From: Sedimenticola_A sp040506425
GTDB taxonomy: Bacteria > Pseudomonadota > Gammaproteobacteria > Chromatiales > Chromatiaceae
DNA length: 64,000 nucleotides
Direction: 5' to 3'
Assembly (NCBI GenBank): GCA_965224515.1
Contig: OZ245051.1
Location: 3,782,001 to 3,846,000, forward strand
In this document: piece by piece, positions 18,320-25,836 of the stretch
Layout: each line of letters opens with the position of its first letter
How positions within the stretch are numbered: the stretch's first letter is position 1
Made by a program: the position numbers and the translations under genes
Notes under the pieces: generated by a model
Seen by the model: the letters and a program-made list of their open reading frames with translations, nothing else
Databases searched by the model: none
Told to the model about the DNA's origin: nothing

Positions 18320-19315
18320 CTATTCTGAGAAGAACGCCTGCTCAGCCTCTTCCGGGATGCCCACGCCTGTAACGTGAGCTTTTCTCAGCAGCTCCCAGAA
18401 GTAACGATAGGTAGCCCGGTCGTGGAGTTCACCTGCGTATTGAATGGGCCCCCAGTCCGCTTTCTGGGCCGCCAGGAGAATGTTGGCGGCGTCCTGCACT
18501 TCAGAGTACTCAGGCTTCATGGCATCCACGATAGGCTGGATCTGGGTCGGATAGATACTCCACATGCGCAGAAAACCGAATTCATTGCGTGCCCGGGATG
18601 CGTCAGAGTAGGTTGAATAGGTGTTCTTCAGATCAAGGCTGACGTTGTGGCCAGGTACCACGCCGTTGGCCAGGGCAGCTGCCACCACTTCAGATTTGGC
18701 ACGGGCCAGCAGTTTGTGTTCGAACTGACCCGGGCTGCGCATGGCCGAAGCGGGTATGGCACCGTGATGGCCACTGACAAAATCCATCAGACCGAAATCC
18801 AGCACCTGCACCCAATCCACCCTGGCAATCTCCCAAATGTCACGCAGTGCACCGTGGGTCTCGATCAGAATATGCAGAGGAATCTCGCGCTGTATATTGT
18901 TGGTAGCGGCAACCGTCTTGATGTAGTTCACCATCTCCTGAAGATGTTCCACGTCGGTGGTCTTGGGGATGGTGATGTAGGCGGTAATATCCCCCAGGCC
19001 CTTGACCACAATATCCACATCATCGCGCCAGTGTTCATGACTGTAGTCGTGAATCCTGACACCGGCCATACGGTGCTTGTTGGCATCGCTGCTCAGCACA
19101 CGAACGATCATCTCAGCGTGTTCACGCTCCTTGCCAGCCGGTGCACCGTCTTCACAATCACAGGTGATATCGAAGATGGGGCCGAGTTTGTCCTGGAACT
19201 CCAGGGCCTTGCCGATCAGTTTCTCGCTACCGGCAAAGTGCTCACAGGTAGGCACAATCGGGAATGGTTTTTCACCACTGAAAAGGGCATCGTTTGGATG
19301 AACTGCTTGAGTCAT
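18320..19315 (-). CDS. HpcH/HpaI-CitE-family (malyl-CoA/methylmalyl-CoA type) lyase A
   Basis: A 331-residue aldolase-type lyase. The CitE-like motif is CDCEDGAP near residues 52-59. The expected CoA/substrate and metal residues appear as Arg87 (GVRIHD), Glu152 (ILIETHG) and Asp178 (FGLMDFVSG). The size and long C-terminus resemble L-malyl-CoA/beta-methylmalyl-CoA lyases, which join or split glyoxylate and acetyl- or propionyl-CoA. I chose the ATG at 19315 because of an AGGAGAG site 6 bases upstream. An alternative ATG at 19366 also has a GAGG site and adds 17 charged residues. It is divergent from the lyase B-ligase-lyase C-hydratase operon. The exact substrate is inferred. Confidence 0.82.
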   Translation of the reverse strand: MTQAVHPNDALFSGEKPFPIVPTCEHFAGSEKLIGKALEFQDKLGPIFDITCDCEDGAPAGKEREHAEMIVRVLSSDANKHRMAGVRIHDYSHEHWRDDVDIVVKGLGDITAYITIPKTTDVEHLQEMVNYIKTVAATNNIQREIPLHILIETHGALRDIWEIARVDWVQVLDFGLMDFVSGHHGAIPASAMRSPGQFEHKLLARAKSEVVAAALANGVVPGHNVSLDLKNTYSTYSDASRARNEFGFLRMWSIYPTQIQPIVDAMKPEYSEVQDAANILLAAQKADWGPIQYAGELHDRATYRYFWELLRKAHVTGVGIPEEAEQAFFSE

Positions 19316-19693
19316 TCGTTCTCTCTCCTGTTGCGTTTCACGAGCCAGCTCAGGCTCTCTTTTCATTTAATCCTCTATTACAGGGATCAAAATTGTTTAT
19401 CTAAATTTTTCAATACGAATTATTGAGATTCTTGATACTAGGTTGTGAATTTATTAAAAGAAACCCATTACGCATTGTTTTTATTAATATTTTTATCATC
19501 AATTTTCTCAATGTTTTTCGTATTTCTTCGCTATTTCACCTTTCAGTAATATTGTTGCGCTGCACAATTTTGTTGACTAGTATTGTCAACAATTCCTGCA
19601 TTTGCAAGTCATTCTCATTTTCAACTGAATCTGTAGGTGAATTGCAAACAGCGAAAAAAGCAGAAAAGCAAAACAACCGAGGAGAGGTATTTG
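19316..19693. other. AT-rich divergent promoter region of the lyase cluster
   Basis: No convincing gene. The region is far richer in A and T than its surroundings and separates lyase A (minus) from the lyase B operon (plus). It holds a near-palindromic operator candidate at 19570-19593. Ribosome-binding sites close both ends. Confidence 0.6.
19570..19593. promoter_or_regulatory. candidate GntR-like operator
   Basis: The perfect 8-base arms TTGTTGAC and GTCAACAA are separated by 7 bases. The right arm is part of ATTGT-CA-ACAAT, a spacing common in operators of GntR-family (FCD) regulators. It lies about 100 bases before the lyase B start. No GntR gene is in the window, so the regulator is unidentified. 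Confidence 0.5.
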
Positions 19694-20815
19694 ATGTATC
19701 AGACGGCCTATTTGACCGATGTCACCGACGAGGCAGTATTGGGTGATCTCTGGCCCGGTATCGAGCTCTACTACCCACCCGTCAAATACTCCCCCGCCCA
19801 GGGTGTATACGAAGACCTGGACACCGCTTCCGAGCGGATGAAGAAACACGCCTACAACACCAATGCACATACCCTGCTGTTCGACCTCGAGGATGGTTGC
19901 CGCCAGAAAGAGCTGAGCCGGGAGTTGCTGCGCAAGGAGTTGCCCAACTTTCCCAGGGACGACGTACAGATTGCGGTGCGGATCAATCCCTTCCGTACCG
20001 AGGAGTATGAGAAAGACCTGGCCATGGTGCGCGACATTGCCGAGCACATCGACGTCATCTGCCTGGCCAAGGCCGGGGAGATGTACGGTGCTGCAGAGAT
20101 ACGCGACCTCTCGGCCTGGCTGGCCGGCGTAAATGGACGGATCACCATTCAGCCAATCATCGAACACCCGAAATCACTGAAACTGGCACCGGAGCTGATG
20201 GCCTTCTCCTCGGTAAAACACGTGGTATTCGGTATCCACGACTTCTCCAAGGCGATGGCCATCCACATTACGCCCCAGGGTTGGATCGACGAACTTCGCA
20301 CTTACCTCAAGATGCTGCTGTTCGAAGCGCGTATCCAGGGTAAGGGGGTGATTGGCGGTGTCGAGGTGCTGATCAATGAACAGTCCATGCCCGTGGATTT
20401 CCAGGAGGAGGACGACGTACGCCGCTGGCTCGACCTGCACGGTGACGATGAATCTCACACCGTCTACTCCCACGCCTGCGAAGAGGCAGCCCTGGGACTC
20501 ACCGGCAAGCAGGTGATACACCCCAACCACATTCATCTCTGCAGGGTGGCATTCACCCCCTCCCCCAGCAATATCCAGCGCAATATCGCCATCCTTAAGG
20601 CAGCCGTAGATGCTGATGCACTGATGGGTGGCGCCATCAAGTTCGAGGGCGAGATGCTCGACCCCCCGATGTTCGGCAAGGCCTTGCAGGCCCTGTTGCG
20701 TGCAAGGGCCCTGGACGCACTCTCAGCTCAAGACACGGATTTTGCCCTGGAGATTCTGAAAAAACTGCCCGTACGGGTAATACGTGAAAACTGGCCTTAT
20801 GGAACGGTGCTCTGA
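19694..20815 (+). CDS. CitE/HpcH-family lyase B
   Basis: A 373-residue lyase. It has FDLEDG at residues 63-68, Arg96 in VRINPF, Glu157 in PIIEHP and Asp183 in GIHDFS, so the metal- and CoA-site residues of the family are intact. GKQVIHPNHIHLCRVAF is the conserved C-terminal block. Such enzymes cleave beta-hydroxyacyl-CoAs such as malyl-, citramalyl- or methylmalyl-CoA. GGAGAG lies 7 bases before the ATG at 19694, which decides this start over 19637. It is the first gene of a tight operon; the next starts 2 bases after its stop. The substrate is not readable from the sequence. Confidence 0.83.
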   Translation: MYQTAYLTDVTDEAVLGDLWPGIELYYPPVKYSPAQGVYEDLDTASERMKKHAYNTNAHTLLFDLEDGCRQKELSRELLRKELPNFPRDDVQIAVRINPFRTEEYEKDLAMVRDIAEHIDVICLAKAGEMYGAAEIRDLSAWLAGVNGRITIQPIIEHPKSLKLAPELMAFSSVKHVVFGIHDFSKAMAIHITPQGWIDELRTYLKMLLFEARIQGKGVIGGVEVLINEQSMPVDFQEEDDVRRWLDLHGDDESHTVYSHACEEAALGLTGKQVIHPNHIHLCRVAFTPSPSNIQRNIAILKAAVDADALMGGAIKFEGEMLDPPMFGKALQALLRARALDALSAQDTDFALEILKKLPVRVIRENWPYGTVL

Positions 20816-20817
20816 AT

Positions 20818-22434
20818 ATGACTGATACAACGAACAAAGAAACCTGGAACTGGGAAACACCCGAGTATTTCAACATCGGTGTCGCCTGTACCGATGCCCA
20901 CCTCAACACGCCGGTTGCATCACGCACCGCCATGATCGTGGAAGACCATGACCTGGGTACCAGCACCGCCACCTTCATCGAGATGGCAGCGGAAACCAGC
21001 CGCTTTGCCCAGTTGCTGCGCAACCTGGATCTTGAACTGGGTGAGCGTGTGTTGATCCGCCTGCCAAACAGTCTTGAATATCCCACCGCTTTCCTTGGCA
21101 CCATGAAGCGCGGAGCCATCGCTGTACCAACCTCTACCCTTCTGGTGGCGGAAGAGGTGCGTTACCTGGCCGAGGACTCCGGGGCCAGTGTACTGGTCAC
21201 TCACAAGGACATGTGGCCCGATCTGAGGATTGAACTGGAGCAGGTGGAGAGTCTGAAACATGTACTACTCACCGGTCCTGGCGAACTGCCCGAAGAGTCC
21301 GGCCATCTGCAGCTGCACGACCTGTCGGCAGAGCTGGCAACCATCGACAGCAGCCATGCCCCACACCCGACCAAGGCGGACGATCCCGCATACCTGGTCT
21401 ATACCTCGGGCACCACCGGACACCCCAAGGGCGTGCTGCACGCTCACCGTGCCATGCTGGGCCGCGCCCCTGCCAGCACCCACTGGTTCGACTTCAAGGA
21501 TGGCGACCGGATCATGCACTCGGGCAAGTTCAACTGGACCTACGTATTGGGCTCCGGGCTGATGGATCCTCTTTACCAGGGCAAAACGGTTATCGTGCAC
21601 GAAGGACCCAACGACGCATCGCTCTGGCCCCAACTGATTGCCAAGCACAGATGCACCATCTTCATCGGTGTGCCCACCATCTACCGGCAGATCATTCAGA
21701 AGACAGCTTTCAGGGCTGCTGACGTGCCCAGTTTGCGCCACTGCATGAGTGCCGGCGAACACCTCTCCGACGAGATGCTCAGCGCCTGGCACGACCGCTT
21801 CGGCATGGAGGTTTACGAGGCCATCGGCATGTCAGAGCTTTCGTACTACATATCCCAGAACATATTCCACCCCATACGCCCCGGCTCTGCGGGATTCCCC
21901 CAGCCTGGCCATGATGTGCGCCTGCTCGATGCCGACCTGAACGAGGTGGCACATGGTGAAGAGGGAATGATCTCTATCCCCGACAGTGATCCAGGGCTCT
22001 TCCTGCGTTACTGGAACCTGCCGGAAGAGACAGCCAAGGTGCGCCGGGACGGCTGGTTCCTGACCGGCGACTTTGCCCGCAGGGATGAGGATGGCTACAT
22101 CTGGTTCCTGGGCCGCAGGGACGACATCATCAACACCTTCGGTTACCGGGTATCCCCCCACGAGATCGAACGTGTCATGAAGACTCACCCCAACATTGCC
22201 GACTGTGTTGCCATCGGCCAGGACATCGCCAGGGACAAGACCCTGGTTGCCGCCTGCGTGATACTGAAAGCCGGCTCTGATCTCGATGAGAGCGAGCTGC
22301 TGCAGTATGGAGAACAGCACCTGGCCGGCTACAAGCGACCCAAGGTGGTCCATATTCTTGAGGACTACCCCCGGACCAAGAACGGCAAGGTAATCCGAAG
22401 CCAGTTGAAAAAGAGTATCGAGGCAGCTGCCTGA
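20818..22434 (+). CDS. AMP-forming acyl-CoA synthetase (benzoate-CoA-ligase-like)
   Basis: A 538-residue ANL-superfamily ligase. The P-loop-like YTSGTTGHPKGVLHAH lies near residues 198-213. The adenylate-binding YEAIGMSE, the hinge GWFLTGDFARRDEDG and GRRDDIINTFGYRVSPHEIE follow. The C-terminal lysine is in PRTKNGKVIRSQ. It activates a carboxylic acid with ATP and CoA. In this operon the acid is probably a short dicarboxylate or branched acid feeding the lyases and mesaconyl-CoA hydratase (an inference). It lies between lyases B and C with gaps of 2 and 9 bases. No CoA-transferase is present, so this ligase may be the entry step. Confidence 0.88.
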   Translation: MTDTTNKETWNWETPEYFNIGVACTDAHLNTPVASRTAMIVEDHDLGTSTATFIEMAAETSRFAQLLRNLDLELGERVLIRLPNSLEYPTAFLGTMKRGAIAVPTSTLLVAEEVRYLAEDSGASVLVTHKDMWPDLRIELEQVESLKHVLLTGPGELPEESGHLQLHDLSAELATIDSSHAPHPTKADDPAYLVYTSGTTGHPKGVLHAHRAMLGRAPASTHWFDFKDGDRIMHSGKFNWTYVLGSGLMDPLYQGKTVIVHEGPNDASLWPQLIAKHRCTIFIGVPTIYRQIIQKTAFRAADVPSLRHCMSAGEHLSDEMLSAWHDRFGMEVYEAIGMSELSYYISQNIFHPIRPGSAGFPQPGHDVRLLDADLNEVAHGEEGMISIPDSDPGLFLRYWNLPEETAKVRRDGWFLTGDFARRDEDGYIWFLGRRDDIINTFGYRVSPHEIERVMKTHPNIADCVAIGQDIARDKTLVAACVILKAGSDLDESELLQYGEQHLAGYKRPKVVHILEDYPRTKNGKVIRSQLKKSIEAAA

Positions 22435-22443
22435 GGCATACCC

Positions 22444-23376
22444 ATGAATGATGTAATCAATAAATCCAGAATGCGGCCACGGCGCACCATGCTCTATGTT
22501 TCCGCTGATATCGACCGGCACATGGAGAAGTCCCGGAATCTGCCCACAGACACCATTATCTTCGATCTGCATGAATCCATTGCGCCGGAGTTCAAGCAGA
22601 GTGGCCGGGAGAAGCTCCGAAAACTCCTGAAAGAGTCAAAGTTCCGGGGCCAGGAACTGGTACTGAGAATCAACCCGGTCAACTCACCCTGGTTCGATGA
22701 TGACCTGAAGCTGGCAGCGGAACTGCCCGTGGACGCTCTGCTCTTTACCGGCATCACCAGCGCCGAGGATCTCAAGCAGGCAGAGTGGAAACTCGACGTG
22801 GCCGGTGGCGATCAACTGCCCCTGATGAGCATGATCGAAACCCCCATGGCGGTACTCAATGCCCAGGAGATTGCCGGGTCAAGCGAGCGGTTGACCTGCA
22901 TTGTTCTGAGCAATGCCAACCTGATCACCAGCATGCGACTGCCTCCGAGCGCAGAGCGCACCGGGCTCTTCAGCAGTCTATCCATGGTGGTGCTGGCGGC
23001 CCGCGCACACGGCCTGAGCGCCATTGACGGGGCTCACCTGGATATCACCGAACCCCACGCCTGCGAGTACGCCTGCCGCCAGAGCCGTGACTTCGGATTC
23101 AACGGCAAGGCAGTGATACACCCGGTTCAGCTGGCCTATACCAATGACGCCTTCACCCCAAAGCCGAAAGAGATCGAAAAGAAACGCGCCATCATAAAAC
23201 TGATGGAAGAGGCTCAGGAACAGGGCCGCTCCTACGCCATGATGGACAACCGCCTGCTGCAACCATCCGAGCTTGATGCGGCCCGAGACTGTGTGGCCTA
23301 TCACGAGGCCATCGAATCCAGAACTGATGTATTTGAACAGGAGAGTGAGCCCCATGTCCAAGCAGTATCCCGGTAA
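22444..23376 (+). CDS. CitE/HpcH-family protein C with altered metal site
   Basis: A 310-residue protein with the CitE length and fold (RRTMLYVSADIDRHMEKS at the start, GKAVIHPVQLAYTNDAF near the end). Arg75 (VLRINPVNSPW) and Glu132 (MIETPMA) are kept. The usual DLEDS is DLHES at residues 41-45, and the metal-binding Asp of the usual A-D-L/F stretch is Asn159 in LSNANL. It may therefore be weakly active, act on another substrate, or be a partner subunit of lyase B. It overlaps the hydratase start by 23 bases, suggesting translational coupling. Confidence 0.82.
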   Translation: MNDVINKSRMRPRRTMLYVSADIDRHMEKSRNLPTDTIIFDLHESIAPEFKQSGREKLRKLLKESKFRGQELVLRINPVNSPWFDDDLKLAAELPVDALLFTGITSAEDLKQAEWKLDVAGGDQLPLMSMIETPMAVLNAQEIAGSSERLTCIVLSNANLITSMRLPPSAERTGLFSSLSMVVLAARAHGLSAIDGAHLDITEPHACEYACRQSRDFGFNGKAVIHPVQLAYTNDAFTPKPKEIEKKRAIIKLMEEAQEQGRSYAMMDNRLLQPSELDAARDCVAYHEAIESRTDVFEQESEPHVQAVSR

Positions 23377-24424
23377 CTTCTTCGAGGATTTCAAGCTGGA
23401 CCAGCTGATGGTTCACGGCACACCGCGCACGATCACCGAGGGCGACATGTCACTCTATATCGCGCTCACCGGCAGCCGCTATCCCCTGCACTGTGCAAGA
23501 CCCTTTGCAAAGGAACTGGGCCTGCAGCGTGAAAGCGTGGACGACCTGCTGGCCTTTCACATCGCCTTCGGCAAGACAGTCAGCGATGTCTCGTTCAATG
23601 CCGTGGCCAACCTGGGTTATGCCGATGTGCGCTTTCTCAAGCCGGTCTATCCCGGCGATACCCTGCGCTCCCAGAGCCGGGTGATCGGACTCAAGGAGAA
23701 CTCCAGCGGAAAAAACGGCAATGTCTATGTCCGCTCCACCACATACAACCAGGATGGCGACGCCATCATGACCTGGGCGCGCTGGGTGATGGTACACAAG
23801 AGAGATCACGGATCTGCCGCCCCCGAAGTGGTGATCCCCGATCTGCCCGATCACGTGGCTGTGGAGGATCTGCCCCTGCCTCCGGGGCTGGATGCCAGTG
23901 GCTACGACACTGCCATCACCGGCTCACCCCACCTATGGGACGACTACAGCGCAGGTGAACGCATCGACCATGTCAACGGCATGACCGTGGACAACAGCGA
24001 CCATACCCTTGCCACCAAGCTCTACCAGAACAATGCCCGACTCCACTTCGAAGAGCACATGATGAAGCCATCACGTTTTGGCGAGCGCCTGATGTATGGC
24101 GGCCACGTGATCTCCCTCTGCCGCGCCCTCTCCTTCAACGGACTGGCCAACGCCATCGGCATCGCAGCCATCAACAGCGGCGCCCACTGCAACCCCGCCT
24201 TCGCCGGCGACACCTTCTACGCCTACAGCGAGGTGCTGGATAAGTGGCAACTGCCTGGCCGCACAGATCTTGGGGCATTGAGACTGCGCACCCTGGGTAT
24301 AAAGAACATGGAGAGCGAAAAGATCGAGTCACCGAAAATCGACGTGGATGGCAGACAACGCTATCACGAGAACCTGGTACTGGACCTGGATTACACGGTG
24401 CTGATGCCGCGCAGAATCAGCTGA
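23354..24424 (+). CDS. mcd: mesaconyl-CoA hydratase (beta-methylmalyl-CoA dehydratase), MaoC family
   Basis: A 356-residue double-hotdog MaoC-family protein. It follows mesaconyl-CoA hydratases of the ethylmalonyl-CoA pathway closely from memory: PGNFFEDFKL and TPRTITEGDMSLY at the start, FHIAFGKTV, NAVANLGYADVRF, VYPGDTL, RWVMVHKRD, and INSGAHCNPAFAGDTFYA near the end. It interconverts beta-methylmalyl-CoA and mesaconyl-CoA. The ATG at 23354 matches the family start; longer readings run into the previous gene. It is last in the operon and ends before a strong terminator. With the lyases it would connect mesaconyl-CoA to glyoxylate plus propionyl-CoA. Confidence 0.92.
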   Translation: MSKQYPGNFFEDFKLDQLMVHGTPRTITEGDMSLYIALTGSRYPLHCARPFAKELGLQRESVDDLLAFHIAFGKTVSDVSFNAVANLGYADVRFLKPVYPGDTLRSQSRVIGLKENSSGKNGNVYVRSTTYNQDGDAIMTWARWVMVHKRDHGSAAPEVVIPDLPDHVAVEDLPLPPGLDASGYDTAITGSPHLWDDYSAGERIDHVNGMTVDNSDHTLATKLYQNNARLHFEEHMMKPSRFGERLMYGGHVISLCRALSFNGLANAIGIAAINSGAHCNPAFAGDTFYAYSEVLDKWQLPGRTDLGALRLRTLGIKNMESEKIESPKIDVDGRQRYHENLVLDLDYTVLMPRRIS

Positions 24425-24466
24425 ACCCTTTACCCCCTTGCCGTGAGAATCGGCAACCTCCCCTTG

Positions 24467-24490
24467 GCTCCCCTCGCGGGAGCTTTTTTT
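24467..24490 (+). terminator. intrinsic terminator after the hydratase gene
   Basis: GCTCCC-CTCGC-GGGAGC is followed directly by seven T's. Confidence 0.92.
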
Positions 24491-24508
24491 AATCTACGAC
24501 TCTTAAAT

Positions 24509-24582
24509 GTAGGTCGGCCTTCAGGCCGACATGTCGGGCTCAAGCCCGACCTACATATGCTTGTATTATTTGCTGAAGAGAT
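24509..24582 (+). repeat. GTAGGTCGG palindromic repeat copy 2 with tail (first half of a tandem duplication)
   Basis: The 46-base double palindrome at 24509-24554 is followed by the 28-base tail ATATGCTTGTATTATTTGCT...GAGAT. The whole 74-base unit recurs at 24638-24711 with a few differences; 55 unrelated bases lie between the units. Confidence 0.9.
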
Positions 24583-24637
24583 ATCGGACTCTCCCTTAAG
24601 CCATAAGAACCAGAAATGTCAGCCTTTAATTGACTGT

Positions 24638-24711
24638 GTAGGTCGGTCTTCAGGCCGACATGTCGGGCTCAAGCCCGACCTACATATGCTTGTATTATTT
24701 TCTGAAGAGAT
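24638..24711 (+). repeat. GTAGGTCGG palindromic repeat copy 3 with tail (second half of a tandem duplication)
   Basis: This repeats 24509-24582, including the 28-base tail outside the palindrome. The shared tail shows that the two copies arose by local duplication, not by two separate insertions. It lies 67 bases before the next gene. Confidence 0.9.
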
Positions 24712-24778
24712 GAATGAAAGCGTCATTAATACTGACCGGAGTGATAAGCTTGCATGCACCATATGGAAGAAACACAAG

Positions 24779-25714
24779 ATGACCGAGTTCGCTGATCTGA
24801 TCCTCCAATCCGGACGTGCCGCCGTTGAACTGGCGCTGTTTGTCCTGTTGCCGGTAATGGTGGTCATGCTCAGCCTCATGCGCCTTCTGGAAGCCAAGGG
24901 CATTCTGGACTGGATCGTCGACCGGCTGGCACCGCTTCTCAGGCCCCTGGGCATCCCCGGGCTGGGCGTATTCGCACTGCTGCAGGTTCTGCTGGTCAGC
25001 TTCGCCGCACCCCTTGCCACCCTCACCATGATGGACAAGGGCGGTACCTCAAAACGCCATATCGCGGCTACCCTGGCCCTGGTGTTCGGCGCTGCCCAGG
25101 CCAATGTCACATTCCCCATGTCCGCTATCGGGCTGCATGGACCGATGACCATACTGATATCCGCCATTGCCGGGATCGCGGGGGCCTCGGCCACCTACTA
25201 CCTGTTCGCCCGGAACCTGCCGGAAGACAAGGAGCCCGAGTTAAAACCAAATCATCGCCAGGCCAGGGACGCCAAGGGGGTATTGAATGTCATCAACCAT
25301 GCCGGTGGAGAGGCCTTTGGTATCACTGTCGGTGCTTTGCCCATGCTGATCCTCGCGCTGCTGCTGGTGAACTCCCTGCGTTCAGCCGGCGCGGTGGAGG
25401 GGCTGGAGTCACTGCTTGCCCCGCTGTTCACTGCCATTGGCCTCTCCCCGGCCATGGTGCTGCCCATCATCACCAAGTACATCGCGGGGGGCACGGCGAT
25501 GATGGGGGTGATGGTGGATTTTCTGAACGATGGTCTCGCCTCGCTGGAAGACCTGAACCGGATGGCGGGCTTTCTGATTCACCCTTTCGATGTGGCTGGC
25601 ATCGCCATATTGATGTCCGCAGGCCCCCGTGTCGCCTCGATCATCCGCCCGGCGATATACGGCGCCCTGGTTGCTATCACCCTGCGCAGTCTGCTGCACC
25701 TGATGCTCTACTGA
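24779..25714 (+). CDS. nucleoside-recognition (Gate) domain membrane protein, spore-maturation-protein-like
   Basis: A 311-residue protein with about eight membrane helices. It carries two repeats of the Gate domain: SGRAAVELALFVLLPVMVVM with the FAAPLATLTMM loop, then GGEAFGITVGALPMLILALLL with the ITKYIAGGTAMMGVMVD loop. The family is related to concentrative nucleoside transporters and SpmA/SpmB, but its substrates are unknown. I chose the ATG at 24779 (GGAAG 8 bases upstream) because the reading back to 24443 translates the duplicated palindromic repeat. It stands alone. Confidence 0.85.
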   Translation: MTEFADLILQSGRAAVELALFVLLPVMVVMLSLMRLLEAKGILDWIVDRLAPLLRPLGIPGLGVFALLQVLLVSFAAPLATLTMMDKGGTSKRHIAATLALVFGAAQANVTFPMSAIGLHGPMTILISAIAGIAGASATYYLFARNLPEDKEPELKPNHRQARDAKGVLNVINHAGGEAFGITVGALPMLILALLLVNSLRSAGAVEGLESLLAPLFTAIGLSPAMVLPIITKYIAGGTAMMGVMVDFLNDGLASLEDLNRMAGFLIHPFDVAGIAILMSAGPRVASIIRPAIYGALVAITLRSLLHLMLY

Positions 25715-25836
25715 ACACCCACTATAATAATACTCATTGACAATCGCGGTCAGTCGTTTCAATCTCGCAGTATCAGGAACCGGATTTCACATAGATATGG
25801 ATGTCGAACCGATAATCTAACCATGTGCACGCTCTT

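Noticed and set aside
18320..23376. Citrate lyase (CitDEF) or ATP-citrate lyase for the reverse TCA cycle
   Set aside because: CitE-family lyases are present, but there is no citD, citF or aclAB, and mesaconyl-CoA hydratase points to malyl-CoA chemistry.
24443..24778. N-terminal extension of the Gate-domain protein
   Set aside because: The extra 112 residues translate the terminator and both copies of the palindromic repeat (the same peptide appears twice). The start at 24779 fits the family.
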